A stretch of 64,000 nucleotides of DNA from Lagopus muta (Eukaryota; Chordata; Aves; Galliformes; Phasianidae). The notes beneath the pieces were generated by a model. That model made no database searches. It was not told the origin of the DNA and saw only the letters and a program-made list of their open reading frames with translations. Every line of letters starts with the position of its first letter. The stretch's first letter is position 1. Location: assembly GCF_023343835.1 (NCBI RefSeq), contig NC_064437.1, positions 26,387,001 to 26,451,000 on the forward strand, written 5' to 3'. Positions 10,241 through 22,200 of this stretch are shown in pieces. A program made the position numbers and the translations under genes.

Positions 10241-13200
10241 AAAGAGGAACCTATTTTAAAGTGCTGTTCTAGTTTGGAAAGGGACTCTGTTTAATTAAAA
10301 ATAAAAAATTAAAAAAAAAAAAAAATGGCACCTTTTCACAGGTCAGATCTGCTCCCTGTACGTTTGTACAAGACATAAAACCAGGGAGTCACATCTGCTG
10401 AGTAATGACCGACTTATAAAAGTTGTTATTGTTATTGAATTTATTGCTTTTTGCTGCTGCCTGCTCCCTTGGGGTGGGAGGGAGGTGGGTCCTCCTCACC
10501 CTCACGCCCTCCATCCCTCCCAGTGCAGAGCACGTAACCCTGGGAGCCTCGCTGTGACATACAGACCCACGGGGCTCACAGAGAGCTGCTGGCACTGCAG
10601 GGTGCTCCCCAGTGCCATTTCCCTGCTCTAGAGCCCCCCTGTGCTGCTGCCACACGGAGGTAAGGAAAACAAATCCAAAGTGAATGCTTTGCTGACAGCA
10701 CGTAGCGTGGCAACCTCAGCACTCCGAGAGAGAGAGAGGTAGTTACTGTCCTGGGACTCTGCTGCTTAATGCAACACACTTTCTGGAGTGATTGCTCAGA
10801 TACAGAACGGAAAAGCTCCTGTGCTCTTTATAAAGTTATCCCAGTTAAATCCTCCTGGTGAAGACATCCTCGACTATTACCTCCTAGAAGCTCTCATATT
10901 TTAGAAATTGATTGTCAGTTTAGTTCATTAGGAAATCAGGCGTGATTAGCAAATTGCTACACAAAGCTGCTTACGTCGTTAACTGTGTGCCAACGCCTCT
11001 GCACGGAGCGCTGGGCCGCAGCTGTCCCTGTGTGCAGACAGAGCCCTCAGTCCTATCTCCCCCAGCATCACCACGTAGGGCAGCACTTCGTGCTCCCAGC
11101 AAGCTGGATGGGAGCATTAAAAGAGTGACTGGTGTCATTCACAGTGTTGTACAGGAAAGAGGAGGGTGATGCTGGGGGAAGTTGGGGGCAGAGAGCACCT
11201 TGGGCTACAACAGGGCTTCACCTTGTGTTACAGGCGGTGGAGAAGTGACCGCAGGAGCAGGGAGCTGTGCGTGGTTCTCATCCTCAGTTTCCACCACAGA
11301 GGATCCCTCTTGCTCCTCAGTTCATCCTAACCAGCAGCAGTTCTACGTACACAAGAAGCGTGTGTTATTTAATGACAGCATTCCCTTGCACTTTCAAATA
11401 TCTCTCTGGCACTTGCTCTCTGCCAACAGAGCTTCTTCCCCAGGCACAAAATTCGGGGAGCCAAGAGGTGTTTGCCTTATGCCAGGGGCCGAACGGCCAG
11501 CAGCTCCATTGCTCCCCAAGCACAGTCTGGGCCAAAACCAGAGCTGTCCTTCAGAGAATTGCACCATCCCATTTTGTTAGTGTCACGCAGTTGCTGCCTC
11601 AGCCCTCACCTCTGTCAAACCAACGATTGTTCAGATACCAACTCCCACGCAATGGAGTGTTAAATAAAAGCTTCACAGTAATCCAGAGTTGCCTCAGATG
11701 TGTTAGCACTAAGGAAATGGCATCACAGAGCATCCATACCAAACCAATGCCTGCAACACACCGACTAGCACGCAGGCCCCAGACAAAACTCTCTGTCTCA
11801 GGACAGCTCCTGAACTTGGCCAAGTGGGGAACTGGTGCAGAAACATCTTCAGGTGATGTTCCCACAGAGGTTTCCCAGTTGTAGTTTCATGATTCCTCCC
11901 CCAGCCTCAGCAGCTTTAATCCTATTCTGATGCTGCTACTCGCTGTGTTTTATAACCACGAGTAATTCACCAATCTAGCTTCATTCTTACTTTACAATTA
12001 GTTTCACAGTTTCGTGGGCCGTGGCCAATGGTACTGGGTCTGACTGCAAATGTAACAGGAAGGTTCAAATAAATAAGCTTCACTCAATTAATAATAAAAA
12101 TAATGAAGACATGTAACTGTAAAACTGAGGGGGGTTAAGTACAAAATCTACGTAAAGTTGGAAGCTTAACATAACTGACAGTCTGCAAAAAAAAAAAATA
12201 CACTGATTTGCTTTAAAGTACTGACGTAGACAACTGCAGAAACACGATTAACTCAGAGTATGTCAGGTTAAACGAGGAGTTACACAGCAGTACTTAAATG
12301 ATACCTGAATATGTTTCAAAAGCTTAACTGATACGAACTAGGCAGCCTGTTATAGCTGCCCATTGTTACATGGTAATTCTTCAAAATAAAATACAAGTCT
12401 AACAGAAATATAGCTTGGCTTAGTCCAAGGAACACAAGCTGCTGCACTCAGGCACGGCAAGCACCGAGCCTCTCCACAGACCACTGCAGACAAGATGCTG
12501 TGTCACAGGTCTATCACTGGCAAATGAAAATACAATGGTAATGCATGGGCAGGGTTGGAGCCTCTGCCCCTGGCTTCATGTAGCACAGCACAGGGACAGG
12601 GACCCCCAGCTCCCACCTGAGGGCAGGGCCACCTTCAGGCAGCTGGCTCGGGGCTACCTTCAGGCAGAGGGGAGGTCCCCCAGCCTCTGTGGATAATCTA
12701 TTCAGTGTTTGGCTGTGCTCAGGGTGAAGAAGCTTCTCCGTTACACCTAACCTGCACATCCCATGCATTAGCTCCTGCCTGCTGCTGCTCCTTGCACCGT
12801 GCACCTCGGAGATGTGCCCGGCTCTGTCTTCTCTGCTCCCTGTCCTTCACGTAGAAGGAACGCGGCACAGCAGGGCTCCTGGGCTCAGCCCCAGTGCCCA
12901 GCACCTGCAATCAGACATAGATTAGCTTACAGGCTTTTTATATTTGCCAGATCTGAACTCAGGAGCTAAAAATGGTACTGTGTGTACACCCCGAGCTGTG
13001 AGCACGCACTAATCCTGCAGGAGAGTATGAAGGGAACCGATTTGATCAGCAGCAGCGGGCGGGCGGCTCATTGCTGCTCGGTGCAAGGACGCAGGGCAGC
13101 CTGCTACAAAAAGAGGCTCTGAGAGGAGGCACGGCCGCTGCCAAGCCTGCAAGAGACATTGTGGTAGAGCTGGCTGCAGAATTTGTGCCTTCCTTGGATA

Positions 13201-14235
13201 GGCAATTACTCTCCCGTGCAGAACGATTAGCAAGATTTTATCTCTGACCTTACTTCCATTGGTGACAGCAAAATGTGCCCCTCCATAGAGGTTACTGAAA
13301 AACAAACACGCCTCTCAACATCAGTCAGCAGCAAGCGCCTTGTTTGCTACGGCACCTCATTGGCCACTAAACACACTGGCAGCTCTGTGTGGCCCTTCTC
13401 TTGCTCCTGGTTGTGCCAGACTACATTCTGATTTGCTGCCTTCCCTCTTTTTATTTCTGGGCTTGCCAGAATACACTTGTTTTCCACAAAACAGCTAAGT
13501 GCCATGAAGAACATGGCAAGTTTTAAGCCTCGATTCTGTTTAACAAAACCATTTCTCTGTACCTCAGGGCTGTTCAGAGGCCTTCAGAAGGCCCTGAAGA
13601 CCATCAGGGATGGCTGTAATTGCTGTGACAGCACACGTGAGCCAGAGCCCTGCAGCACCGTGCCTGGCTGCAGCTCTCTTCCACCTCAGTGCAAACCTCC
13701 CAGCCCTGACCCACCGCAGCCAGGAACAGCAGGCTGGGGGAGATGGAGGCAGAGCCACAGCCAGCACAGAGACAGCCTGTCCCAACAAAAACTCCTCCAG
13801 TCCTGCGACAAGAAGGGAGGGCAGCAAATCCAGGCCTCAGTTCCCCTGCAGGGAAGTCCTGCTTCGTCCAGCAAAGGTAGCTGAAGTGCCAGCTGCACTG
13901 TTCCTGAAGCAGCTCCTCCAACACCAAGTCAGACTGGGTGAGAAAAAAAACAGAGCTTTAAAACAGTAACTCACACTGCCTCCCCTCAGTCAAACCTTAT
14001 CCAGAAAATCTTAAACCTGCCCAAGGTTCCAAATCCCTAAGGTTCACCAGAGCAAACTCTTACACCTTACTTGTATCCGTATTTTTGTCAATACAGATCT
14101 TTTGGAACTCCCACCTCAAATGGTTCCTCCTGTTTCCAAGACACATCATTTCATAAGCTGTAATACTTTGGTTTACAACTGGATTAAAATATAAATTAAA
14201 TAAGAATAATGCTAAATGAGCTTATATTGAAACAC

Positions 14236-14281
14236 TTTATATATGTATACATATATATGTATATACAGTATGTGTGTGTGC
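14236..14281. repeat. TA/TATG/TG microsatellite
   Basis: Compound simple repeat: alternating TATATGTATACATATATATG followed by (TG)n. It lies in the presumed ZBTB37 3' UTR and is likely length-variable. Confidence 0.8.
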
Positions 14282-16403
14282 ATTCCCTAATGACAGCTAG
14301 AGGAAGCAAAAGTCACTCTGCAAAAGCTTCTACTCTTCCAACTAGCATGGTCAGCTTATCCATTGCAACAATTCCCTGTGCATGAAAACTAATGGAGCAC
14401 TGGAAGGTGGCACTGGTAAACAGCCGGATCGCACAGACGTTCAGGAACGGAAAGGTAATAAATTATAAGAAGCAGTAGTAACGTGTTCACAGTTGGGATG
14501 AGGATAATGTTAGATGAAACCTGAATTTTCTACAGTCCCTAGGAATAAAAAGTCAAACAGGTCAGTGAAGATTACAGTCGGATATCTTTTAGTTCAACCT
14601 AAAAAAAAGCCATGGTCGGATCTGACACAAAGAAATGGCAGGAACCGCATGGCAGCTCCCCAGCAGACAGAGCTCTGGTACCTTCAGATCAGCAGGAAGA
14701 CCTCCAGTACCTGTGTGGGACCAGCACGCAGCCCAGCCCTGCTTCCATCACAGCCACCATCCTCGCAATGGCAGCATTCACAATTTGCACAATGAAACCA
14801 ACCCAATCAATCCTACACTCGGAAATAAGATGCTGCCAGGCCTTCCTCTCCCGGCACCTCTCCTCCAACTAGCACCCCAACCCCTGCAGTTCAGGCACTC
14901 CCATACCCTCTGATTTTCCCTATATTTCACACAAGAGAGCTTTTCATCGACAAACCCGAGGCGGCTGGCAAGAGATGGCAGGACTCCTCAGATTATTTCA
15001 GAGCAGTAACAGCTCCACAGAAGACCCCAGATTTCTGGCTGTGGTTATGGCTCAGCTCCTGGGGGAACTTGGAGCCCAAGCCCAAATAAAACACGAGACA
15101 TTTCCTGAACCAAAGCCCCTAGATTTCTCCCATCCTCAAAATGTTCCTGACATGGTAACCACAGCACTGGTGCAGCTCAGTGCAGGACGAGCGCTGGGGC
15201 CTGCCCTGCCGACCTGCCCCAGCACTGGCTCTCATTCTGTGTCTCTAAGCATGCTGTCACCCTGCTGTGATGAATTCCCATTTCACAAGCCCTCTTTGCT
15301 CATCCCTCGCCAGCTGCTGGAACGAAGCAGCCCTGCTTGCTGTCCCAAGCTCTTGTTGCAGGAGAACAGCAAGACATTTCGCTCGTCTCTCTCCCAGCCA
15401 TTCCTCCCCAGAGGAAGGCTCGGCTTTTCTCAAAGCAGCAGCACAGTACTAACATAATTCTCATTATTTTCACAGCTATTCACAGGGAAGCTGGCGGCAG
15501 CGGGGACCGTCCGAGCGCTTTGCTCTGCTGTCACTCAGGGCTTTCTGCAGGCTGCTTAGAGAGAAGCGTTACACTTGGCATGAGGAAGGTTTCTTTGCCA
15601 CAGCAAAGAAACTAGAAGAAACTAAAAGAGGTAAGAAACTAAAAGAGCTAAGAAATGTGTTCTCCCTCTGACACTGAAGCCTGCAGAAATAGAGGATGTC
15701 CCCCCTGCCGCCTGAGGCAAGCAAACAAATGGGTCAGTGAGCCCCAGCTGAAGTTGGCAGAAATGTTAAGTTACAGAGGTATCACGACAACACTTCGCTT
15801 CACATCCTCCTTGAATCACAGTTGAAATCACAGTTTTGGCAAAGGGGAAAAAGCCGCAGCCAGACGTGGAAACGCAAAGCTGTGCCTCAACCCGTCACAG
15901 AAGCATTCGTACTTGGAAAGCAGGCGTCTGTTCCCCCACAGCTTCGGCGCGACCGCAAAGAGCTCGGCGCAACCAAGGACGCCATCACCACACCGAGCAG
16001 CTCTGCCAAGCTGGGAAGCTCAGCCCAGGTTTGGCCACACTGCACGCGACCTCCAACCCTTTACTCTCCAATCGCAGCCCTGTCTGCACCGAGCAATCAA
16101 TCGCCAAAAGAAAAGTTAGGTGAACAATTCCCTCCGAACCGATTCCCTCTCCTGGTGCAGATGGGCTTCGACTGCTTTCAGCACTGCTCGAGAAAATGTC
16201 AGAGGCACCGTGATTTCCACACATACATACATATACACATCCATTAAATGTACAGAAATAATATTAAAATGATTCCCACTACCATACCTTATACTGACTC
16301 TAGCTACAAGCTATAAACTTCACCTCGGTGAGGCCTGGGCAAGAATATTGGCTCTTTTGCATGCAATCAGAAATGATCATTTATACAGTGGCAACCTCTG
16401 CAC

Positions 16404-16430
16404 TAAAACAAAACAAAACAAAACAAAAAA
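16404..16430. repeat. (AAAAC)n microsatellite
   Basis: About five uninterrupted AAAAC units in the presumed ZBTB37 3' UTR. Confidence 0.8.
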
Positions 16431-16792
16431 ACCCAGAGGAAAAAATAAAGACCTTTCACAAGCTTTGTTTTCAGACTAGCCTAGAACAATATGAAGGAAC
16501 AAGGTAATGATTTTCACCAGGCCAATCAGAAGTAGCGAATCAGCCCAACAGGATTCCAACCTGGGCTGTGGATGCTCCTCCATTCACAGTATCAATACAG
16601 TAAAAAAAAAGCCCAAAAATCTGCTTGAGAAACTCGCAGCTATGCCATACAAGTAAGGCATTCACCATCTCATCTCCATCGCTACGCACTGATGGATCGG
16701 TTGCCATCTGTTTCAGACCAATGCTGCTCGTATAGCAGTTACTGCACCTTCACCCCTCTCTTCACAGCAAGCTTAGCAGGGAAACTTTCCCA

Positions 16793-16850
16793 CTATATTT
16801 ATATATAATATATGTATATAAATAATTTTATGTTTTTATAGTTTGGTAGT
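16793..16850. repeat. AT-rich simple sequence
   Basis: Nearly pure A and T (TATATTTATATATAATATAT and similar) in the presumed ZBTB37 3' UTR. On the - strand it contains several UAUUUAUA-like stretches that resemble AU-rich elements. Confidence 0.6.
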
Positions 16851-19012
16851 ATTCTTTTAAAAGTTCTATTTTAAAACACTTAAAAATCTTTTAAGCAACT
16901 AAAGTAACTTCTGACGCTCTCTAGTGTGAACAGGATAGCATTTCAAAGTTTGTAACTCTTTCTCTTAATGATTTTTGGTAACTTCAAAAGCTATGACTAA
17001 AGCAGCATACTCTGCATATCTCCACTCCCCCCACACCTCAATTGCAACACAGCCTGCCTCAGCCACCTCTGAGCTCTCATCTGTTGTCACTGCTCTCCAG
17101 CGACCGTACTGCTTGACCTCTGATAGGAAACTGAATGGGGTGGCTGCTCAGAGAGTCATTCCCCATTTGATGATGCACTTGACAAGAGAGAAAGAAGGAG
17201 AGGAAGGAAAATGGAGTCGAGATATCAGTTTTCCTGTCCAAAATGCTCAGTGAACTTGTACTCTGCAGGCTCCCTGCTCAGAACACTGGCCGAGGTTCCT
17301 CTGAGGAGCACATCCCTAGTACTGCTGATGAACACCAAGCCCTTCCCTCCCCCGCACACAAAAAAACATTCATTAGAGCCACATCTGCCTTCTGAGAGAC
17401 GTGGGAGGAACAGTGAGACCCCTCACCTGCACAAAGCAGAAGCAAGGTAAGAGTACTTCCCTCTTCCCCAAATTCTTGCCTTTAAGGAGGTAGGAAAATG
17501 ATCACGAGTCCCAATCTGGACTGGGGAGAGCAGGGCCAGGGGTGTTCCCCGTGCCCACCAGGGTGCAGTCAGACAGCAGGACGACAGGACAAGCTGCAGT
17601 TTCACTTGGGAAGCCTGCCGCCTGCCAAGCCCATGCCGTAACCGCTAGCCTGGCTTCCTTTGTGAAAGCAGGATGGAATGTTACTTTTTCAATGTCTCAT
17701 TGTTCCTCCCATCATCTTAAGGATCAGAACCTCATCCTTCCTTATTATACACATTAGACATCCTCCAGAGAATCCCTTCAAACAAACGTCCTCTTCCAAA
17801 CCCAATCTGCGCAACATGTCGCTCATTTCCCTCTCCACCGTGAACAATTCGGCACCAGAACCAAAGAAAACTCTTAAAGTATTGCATATTTTTAAAAAGA
17901 AGACTTCTTTAAAAGACGTCGAGATATTTGCACTTCTCTACCTGTCCCATGCTGTTCCATTTACGAAACACGTAAGCACGTGCAAACACCTATGATACAC
18001 AATGCAGGCATGTCTCTCTGGGTTTGCCAAACTTGCTCTGAACGTCAGAACTGCTTAGAACTTGAAGTCCATGCAAGGGGACAGAGTCGTGATTGCTCTA
18101 GGAACCATGAAGATTCCCAAACCCTTAGAAGGAAATAAAGTAAGGTTTTCTTTTTGCGTTTCATCGATAAAAAACTTATCAAATTAGTTTGTAGAAACAA
18201 GTTTAAAAGCAACCACCCATGATTGCTTGGCTGGGATTATAGTATCTCGGTAAACCATATTGCTGTTATAAAATATCAAGTGCGTGTCAAGGGAGAGCTG
18301 GGGTGAAGGACGACTTTGGTAGCCAGCCTCTAACTCCTCTGTTCAGCCAGTCCACAAACCTATTCCTTAAGCTTGGCAACAGCCAAAGCATGGCAGTGCA
18401 CCGGTCTGAAGTCAGAGCGCCCTGACCTGTCCCGGTCAAAAGATGCCTCTCCCCAAAAGACCCCTCCAAACCTTCTTCCAACACATTAAGAGTAATGCAG
18501 ACCTCACAGCTGCTAAATCTTACTTTCAGTAGCCAAAGCGCTTCCAATTTTGCTGACCTCTAGAATGAATACTGCTTTCCAGCCTTGCCCTTTCTTAACA
18601 AGGGGCTGGAGGCCACGCACCTGGGACGGGCAAGCCAAAAGCCCTAAAATAATAGTTGGAGTAGAAATGTAAAAAGAGACACACCAAAAACAAGACAGGG
18701 ATAAATACAGTGAGGCAAGGCAGGTTCCACCAGGACAGTCTGATTTCTTTAACGTGGCAGCTACCTGGGAAAGGGAGAAAGGCGACTGCCCCTTGCCCTG
18801 CTCTCCCCTCGCCGTTGGCTATGGCGAGGAACAGCCTGGCTCACCTGCTGGGCCACGATGCTGCTGAGAAATAAAAGTGACTGTTGTCCTGGATCACTAT
18901 TAAACATTACAAAAATTTAAAATCCTGTCGATCCCTGAATAAGAAGATGATTGACACAGTTGTCTTGTTTCTCCCCAGGAGGAATAAAGGGGAAAAATGT
19001 TTAACACTCTAA

Positions 19013-19066
19013 GTGTGTTTGTGTGTGTGTGTGTGTGAGAGAGAGAAAGAGAGAGAGAGAGAGAGA
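19013..19066. repeat. (TG)n(AG)n microsatellite
   Basis: About 12 TG units run directly into about 14 AG units with one AAAG interruption. It lies about 150 bases past the ZBTB37 stop, so it is a CT/CA repeat in that mRNA's 3' UTR and likely polymorphic. Confidence 0.9.
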
Positions 19067-19212
19067 TTTTTCTGTTTTGGCAACATCTTGGGAGCTTCTT
19101 TCTGTCCGGTGGTGGCATTGCACTAATTACAGTACCAGCCTGTGAGGTTGGTGCTGCCTCCAGAGCCCGAGTGGGAAGACGGTCCTTTCTCCCCAGACTC
19201 CACAGCCGCGCT

Positions 19213-22200
19213 TCAATCCGGCCCAGTAGTGGACACAGATCCCTGTGCCGTCTCCCCCACAGCGACAGCTTCCTCCTGCGGGGGGGACTCCTCCTCTGCC
19301 TGCCCCCGGGACGTGACCGTGGTCTCGGGGGAAATGCTGTGAGGCCCCTCCAGAGGCACACAGCCCGGGTGGTTCTTGCGAAAGTGCTGGTTGAGGATGG
19401 CCTGGAAAGGGAAGCTCTTGCCGCAGACGTGGCAATGAAAGGGCTTGTTGCCCGTGTGCTTGCGGATGTGATACTCCAGCTGATCCTTGCGGGTGTACTT
19501 CTTCCCACACATGCGGCAGACGAAAGGCGTGATGCCCATGTGCAGACGCATGTGCCGGTCCAGGCTGCCCTTCTGGTTGAAGGATTTGGCACAGTAAATG
19601 CAGGTGAGCCGTGGGTTGTACCGGAACCAGCGCTCTGACACTTCCTGCTCCCGCAGGTATTCCACGTAACCGCTCACTCCGATCATGGCAGATTCCTCCC
19701 CCTGCCCAGGAAACAACACAAATTTAGAAAAACAGTGTATGGGGACTGCTGGGTCACGGCCTGAACCTCTGATTGATCACCTGAGGCCAGCAATGAGTCA
19801 GCCATGGGAGCAATTCACCTGCGCTGTTGGAAGGGATGGAGCCAGGCTGCACCTCTCCTAGACCCATCTAAGAGCTGACTGCCAGTGGGGAAGGATCTCT
19901 TTCTCGAAATCCCTCCTTTGGAGTTTTACATTGAGCCCAGGATATGGGTAAGCATTCTATCTATTCTCTTTTGGTATAATAACTTGCTTAGCTAAACTCT
20001 CTTGTTTATTTCACAATTATTACATCTGTATATACACTGATTATACAAATAGGTGGCTTGATAGAAAAGAAGGGAAGAAGATCTGCTGCTTGTTCCTCTA
20101 AGCCCCAGTCCAGTCAAACATCGAAGCATGTGCCAAGCCTAGAAATCAACAGCACTAATGTCTTCAACCTCAAGCACACATTTAAGTGCTTAACAGGAGC
20201 CTTGGGGCTGGAAACAAATGAGCAATCAATTAGAAACCTCTGCTCCATGGCCCCTTCTGCCAAGCCACTCACTAGGTCTGGGAAAGAAAATACTGCCTTT
20301 GTCAGAAGGGCACTCAGCCACTGATGGAGTTGTGGATCAAATAGGTCAATTCATGGTATTCTTTTTTTTTTTTCTTTTTTTTTCCCCTTAAATTTGGGTC
20401 AGTTTCACTGTGCCCTATTTTACTTATTCAGTGTTTAAAAAAAAAGAAAAAAAAGCCAGCTGATGAGCTTACAGTAAAACCAAGGTGGAGTAAACTCCAA
20501 ATCACATCTGAAACTCTTCAGGTGTCATTTCACAGGTGTTATTTATTCAGGTGTCATTCAGGCTTCATTTTATCATGAATGATATTTGCCTAAATTCTTA
20601 TCCAATCCATCTATCCCCATGTCACGGCAGGGGAAGCCACAGCACAGAGAGCTGAGATGTGTGGTCCAAGACACACAGCCAGGGCAGCAGGCTGCCAGAA
20701 AGGCAAACAGCCGAGGGCTGCACTGCTCTAGTGCAGCCATGGGCACTGCTTTCTGGAACTTTCCAGAGCTATCACATCCAAAATGAATGCGGGCAGATGG
20801 CCCCGATTGCCTCCGTGTTGCAGGATGCAGCGTTTGCATCCCATGCCTGTGGCATTTCCTGACGATGCCAAACACAGACAAGCAAGCAGCGTAAGCACAG
20901 GAGAAGCTCTTCTCTGGCTGCTGGGGCTGGGCACGTGCAAGCAGCAGCATAACCACGTCAGGTGCCCCTGAAATAGGCTGTTCAAGCAGTGGCAAGCTGC
21001 AGGGAATTAAAGGAGATGCATCATGCTATGGTACTTTGCTTGCACTCTGCCACCAGGCCGGGATTAAAGGCAAACTATTTATAACACCAGTACAGGAACA
21101 CCAGAAGAGTGAAAGGTGATAATACTGCCCTGCATATGCTGAAGCCTATGGTTCTAAGTTTGAGGCCATCTCACTACAAAGAAATAACGGCAGCTTTTCC
21201 ACACTAGGAGCTAAAATAGCTTTTTATGTCGCGTTTGCCCTGGAGGGTTAGTTTGACCTGAAATTTTGTAGATGAATTCTGAGGACACAAAACAAACCTT
21301 CAGCAAAATAGGAAGAAAAAGGTATGGTTTTTTGAAGGATATTAGGAAGTTAGCAGATAGAAATTGTGATTTTTCATTCCTCTCTTCACTCGCTCTCACT
21401 CAAGGTCAGAGCAGCCTGCTAACTTCTCACCTGCTTCCAGCAAAGTCACTTGATTACGAACTGACACATTGCTCATGTGTCAGGAACACGAGAGTCATAC
21501 TATGCAGTGCTGGGTGATGCACTTGCACTACAGTGTCACTGCAACGCTGACTGTATGCAAGAAAGAAACTAGACAAAGGACAAAACAGTACAAACCCACA
21601 GGGTAAACCTACAGCCACCTGACGCTCCACCCAAAAGCTTTACTGGTGTAACACTGGGAGGGCTTTTGGGGATGGTTTTGATACTAGTAGGAAAAAGCTC
21701 AGATGTTGTCACCCCTCAGCCCTTCTACATAAGCCAGCTAATACCTCCTCCTTCAGCTCAGGCATTTGCTGTCAGCACTTTAGCAGATACAGCTCTGCAG
21801 GTGAACAAAGTTTCTCCGCAGGAGCTGGTGGCCTGCCCAGAATGAGGGTTGGCATTTATGCCCTCAGACAACAAGAGAAACTCCTCATGTCTTCCAGCTA
21901 TCTGGATGAAATCCCAAACAACAGATAATCGGTTTTAAATCATATACTGATGGCATGCGATCTGAGTGCACACAACTGAACCCCTTGCCACAGCAAATGG
22001 TTCGTGTTTCTCAAGCAGCATTGCTTGTAAATGCAGAGCATTAGATATTACACCACGACACAGTCCCCTTAGCCTTCAACGACAACGTTTACTTGCAAAC
22101 CTCTAGAGCTGCCTACCTGGGAACTGGGCTGCTTGGGCTCATCCATCCGCCCGGGAGACTCGCTTTTTGATCTGTACCGCTCAGTCACAGCAACCATGCT

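Larger units (their letters stand above)
9086..19212 (-). other. ZBTB37: Probable very long ZBTB37 3' UTR
   Basis: About 10 kb without any supported coding exon, CR1 copy or splice-bounded frame, directly downstream of the ZBTB37 stop on -. Possible poly(A) signals on - include AATAAA at 10438-10443 and ATTAAA at 9106-9111; the latter would end the transcript close to the SERPINC1 end. As I recall, human ZBTB37 also reaches nearly to the SERPINC1 3' end. The lack of CR1 in such a long stretch is compatible with transcribed, constrained sequence. Frames of up to 205 codons in it (for example 11267-11884 on +) look like chance. Assignment to one transcript is inference. Confidence 0.5.

Noticed and set aside
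11267-11884. 205-codon open frame on + in the ZBTB37 3' region
   Set aside because: Antisense to the probable 3' UTR, no recognisable domain, no promoter or exon structure.
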